Source: Deltaproteobacteria bacterium
Lineage (GTDB): Bacteria; Myxococcota_A; UBA9160; SMWR01
Length of the DNA: 9,704 nt
NCBI GenBank assembly: GCA_019313605.1
Contig: JAFDAW010000095.1
Span: 1 to 9,704 of the forward strand
Reading direction: 5' to 3'
The stretch's first letter is position 1. The number at the start of each line of letters is the position of its first letter. The notes under the pieces were generated by a model that was not told where the DNA came from, did no database searches, and saw nothing but the letters and a program-made list of their open reading frames with translations. Below, piece by piece: positions 5,534 to 9,704 of this stretch. Position numbers and translations under genes: made by a program.

Positions 5534-5688
5534 GGGATGTAATTGCTAGACGGCGGGTCTGCCAACGCGGGTTGATGGGAATGGACAAAGATCGGGGTCT
5601 TTCATTCGATTGCGCGCGCGTGGTTGCCCGATCGAGTGAGGTGCTTAAAGGAATATTCTGGGGGTGAGAAATAGGGAGTCGCGCTGTT

Positions 5689-7326
5689 TTGGCGCTCTCG
5701 GTTGGAGTGGATGTGGTCGATTGCTTCGCGCCAGAGACGCTCGCGAAATTTGCGCAACCCGATGCGTATCCCACAGATCCGAGCGCCGTTCGAGGGGTTT
5801 CGTGGATTCAAACCCACCTCTCCCACGTCTTCCTCACGGAGCGTCGCGTCTACAAGCTTCGCAAACCGGTCGCTCTCGGCTTCGTTGATTTTACGACCCG
5901 TGCCGAGAGAAACGCCGATTGCGCACGGGAAGTTTCTCTCAACCGGCGCCTCGCGCCGGACGTCTACCTGGGCATAGCGCCACTCTTGACCGACGGGCAC
6001 GCGTGCTGGGCGGGACCCATTTCCGAGGGCACGAGTTCCGGCGACGGTGCCCCGGAGCACTTCGTGGTGATGCGGAGGCTGCAGGATGGTCGGGACGCGC
6101 TGTCTCTGTTGGAGAAGGGCGTACTCTCCAAACTCCAAATCGATCGCGTCGCTCGCCGAATCGCGAGTTTTCACGAGCGGAACCCGCTGGGGGCGCCTGC
6201 GCCTTTTGCAGCCACAGCGTGGCACGCGCGCTGTGTGGACCCCGTCGAGGAGTGCTTCCGCGCGCTCTTCGCGGTTTTGGAAGATGGCGGTGTCCGGGCG
6301 CTGCTCGCGGAAACAGCCGATCTCATGCGTGATTTTGCCAAGCGGCACGTGCAGCGATTCGAAGAGCGCAGACTCTCTGGCCGAGCCGTCGACGGCCATG
6401 GTGATCTGCACCTGCAGCACATCTGGTTCGAGGAAGACGACGCGGAACCCGTGATCATCGACTGCCTGGAGTTCAGCGAAGAACTCCGGCAGATCGATAC
6501 TGCGTCGGAAGTGGCGTTTACCGCCATGGATCTGTGGTATCGCGATCAACGGCTCCTGGCGGAACGCTTCTTGCGCACCTACGCGAGCGAATGTGACGAT
6601 TTCGATCTCTATGGCGTCGTCGACTATTTCATCGCCTACCGAGCATTGGTTCGCGCGAAGGTCGCCGCGATCGTGAGCGTCGATGCGAACATCGATCCGG
6701 GGCAGCGGGCTCGTGCCGCGGCGAGCGCTGGCCGCCATCTGGAACTCGCAGCAGAAGTGATGGGGGGGGAGGCGCAGGGCTTTCTGGTGCTGGTCGGGGG
6801 TGTCGTGGGTACCGGCAAGAGCACGGTTGCAAAGGCACTCGCCGAACCGCTCGGTGGTGTGGTGATCTCCTCGGACCGGGTGCGCAAGCAACTGGCCGGG
6901 CTCGCTCCGACGAACCGGGTTTACTCACTTCCCGACCAGGGGTTCTACGCACCGGATGCGGTGGAGCGGACCTATGCGGCGTTGTTCGAGCGGGCCCGTC
7001 CGATTGTCGCTTCGGGGCGGGTGGCGATCCTCGACGCGACGTTCAGCCGGCGCCGGCATCGGGCCATGGCGGCAGATCTGGCGGCAGAACTCGGTGTAGG
7101 CCAGCGGGTGATCGAGGTGCGCTGCGCCCCCCACATTGCGCGTGCGAGGCTCGCTCGGCGCGCGGCCGAAGTAGCGAGTGCGTCCGACGCTGGCCCCGCA
7201 TTCTACGATCGCAGCGTCGCCCGCTTCGAGGCGGTCGCGGAATCGGAATGCCCTCTCGTTGTTCGCACCGACGTCGACGGTTGGCGAGAGGCTCTCGAAG
7301 GTGACGTCCGCGATCTCCGGAGTTGA
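5689..7326 (+). CDS. Aminoglycoside-phosphotransferase-like / P-loop kinase fusion protein
   Basis: This cytoplasmic two-domain protein has 545 residues. The N-terminal part (about 40-330) is a kinase-like APH domain: VYKLRKPVALGFVDF holds the likely ATP-site Lys, HGDLHLQHIWF (H237-D239) is the catalytic loop, and IDCLEF (D258) is the metal-binding Asp. The C-terminal part (about 363-540) is an AAA_33/zeta-toxin-like P-loop kinase with a Walker A G-x4-GKS (G371-S378), followed by ISSDRVRK and a conserved DATF. The same fusion occurs widely and in M. tuberculosis as Rv2004c of the DosR regulon; its substrate is unknown, and drug resistance should not be assumed from the name. The TTG start is tentative, with AGGGAG upstream; GTG 5707 is an alternative. 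It is divergent from usp2. Confidence 0.9.
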   Translation: MALSVGVDVVDCFAPETLAKFAQPDAYPTDPSAVRGVSWIQTHLSHVFLTERRVYKLRKPVALGFVDFTTRAERNADCAREVSLNRRLAPDVYLGIAPLLTDGHACWAGPISEGTSSGDGAPEHFVVMRRLQDGRDALSLLEKGVLSKLQIDRVARRIASFHERNPLGAPAPFAATAWHARCVDPVEECFRALFAVLEDGGVRALLAETADLMRDFAKRHVQRFEERRLSGRAVDGHGDLHLQHIWFEEDDAEPVIIDCLEFSEELRQIDTASEVAFTAMDLWYRDQRLLAERFLRTYASECDDFDLYGVVDYFIAYRALVRAKVAAIVSVDANIDPGQRARAAASAGRHLELAAEVMGGEAQGFLVLVGGVVGTGKSTVAKALAEPLGGVVISSDRVRKQLAGLAPTNRVYSLPDQGFYAPDAVERTYAALFERARPIVASGRVAILDATFSRRRHRAMAADLAAELGVGQRVIEVRCAPHIARARLARRAAEVASASDAGPAFYDRSVARFEAVAESECPLVVRTDVDGWREALEGDVRDLRS

Positions 7327-7504
7327 AACCCCCTCCATTTTCAGCTGAAGGCCGGCCTCCGCGTCGGCTGCGGGGCGATGCCCGAAGGGATCGAAGTGGC
7401 TATGGTCTTGCGCCTCGACGCGGGCACTGATGCGCCTGCGCGCCCGAGTGGTGCGATCGCCGGTTGGGTTCGATTCGCGCAGCGGTGTTCACAGGAGAAG
7501 AGTG
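7327..7504. other. Intergenic leader before methylmalonyl-CoA mutase
   Basis: This 178-base gap holds short palindromes (TCAGCTGA at 7341-7348 and AGGCCGGCCT at 7349-7358) and the mutase ribosome site AGGAG at 7493-7497. I see no clear intrinsic terminator for the preceding gene, no convincing promoter and no cobalamin riboswitch signature. The mutase frame is open from 7430, but that part is not mutase-like. Confidence 0.4.
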
Positions 7505-9651
<2,147 letters not shown>

Positions 9652-9655
<4 letters not shown>

Positions 9656-9704
9656 GCCCGGGCGTTCGCTCCGCGAAAGAAGAGGCCGAGGCCATTCGCG
9701 GCGG
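9652..9704 (+). CDS. Truncated downstream gene, possibly the MeaB/ArgK G-protein chaperone
   Basis: Only 17 codons are in the window. The ATG shares ATGA with the mutase stop, so the pair is translationally coupled. The visible residues, MSPGVRSAKEEAEAIRGG, end in a stretch that could be the start of the first helix of MeaB proteins (an acidic helix, then a Gly-Asp and a run of Arg/Ala). MeaB is the usual partner of methylmalonyl-CoA mutase and is often encoded directly after it. An epimerase or unrelated gene cannot be excluded from so little sequence. Confidence 0.5.

Noticed and set aside
5602..6891. A 429-codon open frame antisense to the kinase fusion
   Set aside because: The composition is typical of antisense shadow translation, and the plus strand carries intact kinase motifs.
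7341..7380. A terminator made from TCAGCTGA and AGGCCGGCCT after the kinase gene
   Set aside because: These are loopless short palindromes without a T-tract and do not form a convincing terminator hairpin.
7424..7441. GGGCAC...GCGCC before the mutase as a sigma-54 site
   Set aside because: When GGCAC is aligned to -24 the GC falls one base short, and there is no TGC at -12.

Overview
The window looks like a chromosomal segment from a GC-rich bacterium (roughly 60% G+C by eye) with proteobacterial or deltaproteobacterial-type gene content. The supporting signs are a RAYT transposase-like gene, paired UspA proteins, an NnrS membrane protein, candidate sigma-54 promoters, and a single-chain methylmalonyl-CoA mutase that probably runs into a meaB-type gene. 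The sequence does not fix the taxon, so this placement is inference.

Layout. Positions 26-1161 hold a REP-associated tyrosine transposase (RAYT) gene on the minus strand, bounded by a perfect 23-bp inverted repeat. Its conserved N-terminus lies upstream of any usable start codon, in a pattern that suggests a one-base frameshift. Positions 1209-7326 form a stress and redox island. In order it holds usp1 (-), nnrS (+), a cation diffusion facilitator (-), a two-CBS-domain protein (+), a small helical protein with usp2 (-, apparent operon), and a phosphotransferase/P-loop kinase fusion (+). Genes alternate in strand, giving three divergent intergenic regions (usp1/nnrS, CDF/CBS, usp2/kinase). From 7505 onward is methylmalonyl-CoA mutase (+), whose stop codon overlaps the ATG of a truncated downstream gene, possibly the MeaB G-protein chaperone.

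How the genes may work together. Usp, CBS and phosphotransferase/AAA fusion proteins are the same classes found together in the hypoxia/NO regulon of Mycobacterium tuberculosis (DosR; Rv2004c is such a fusion). NnrS is an NO-stress protein. In this window each of the three divergent regions has a close match to the -24/-12 (sigma-54) promoter consensus on one strand: before usp1, before the CBS gene and before the kinase fusion. Two of these regions also share a 14-base motif (13 of 14 identical) upstream of the promoter. The working hypothesis is a sigma-54/enhancer-binding-protein-controlled energy, redox or NO stress regulon, similar in content to the DosR set but wired differently. The mutase operon appears to be a separate metabolic unit for propionyl-CoA/methylmalonyl-CoA turnover.
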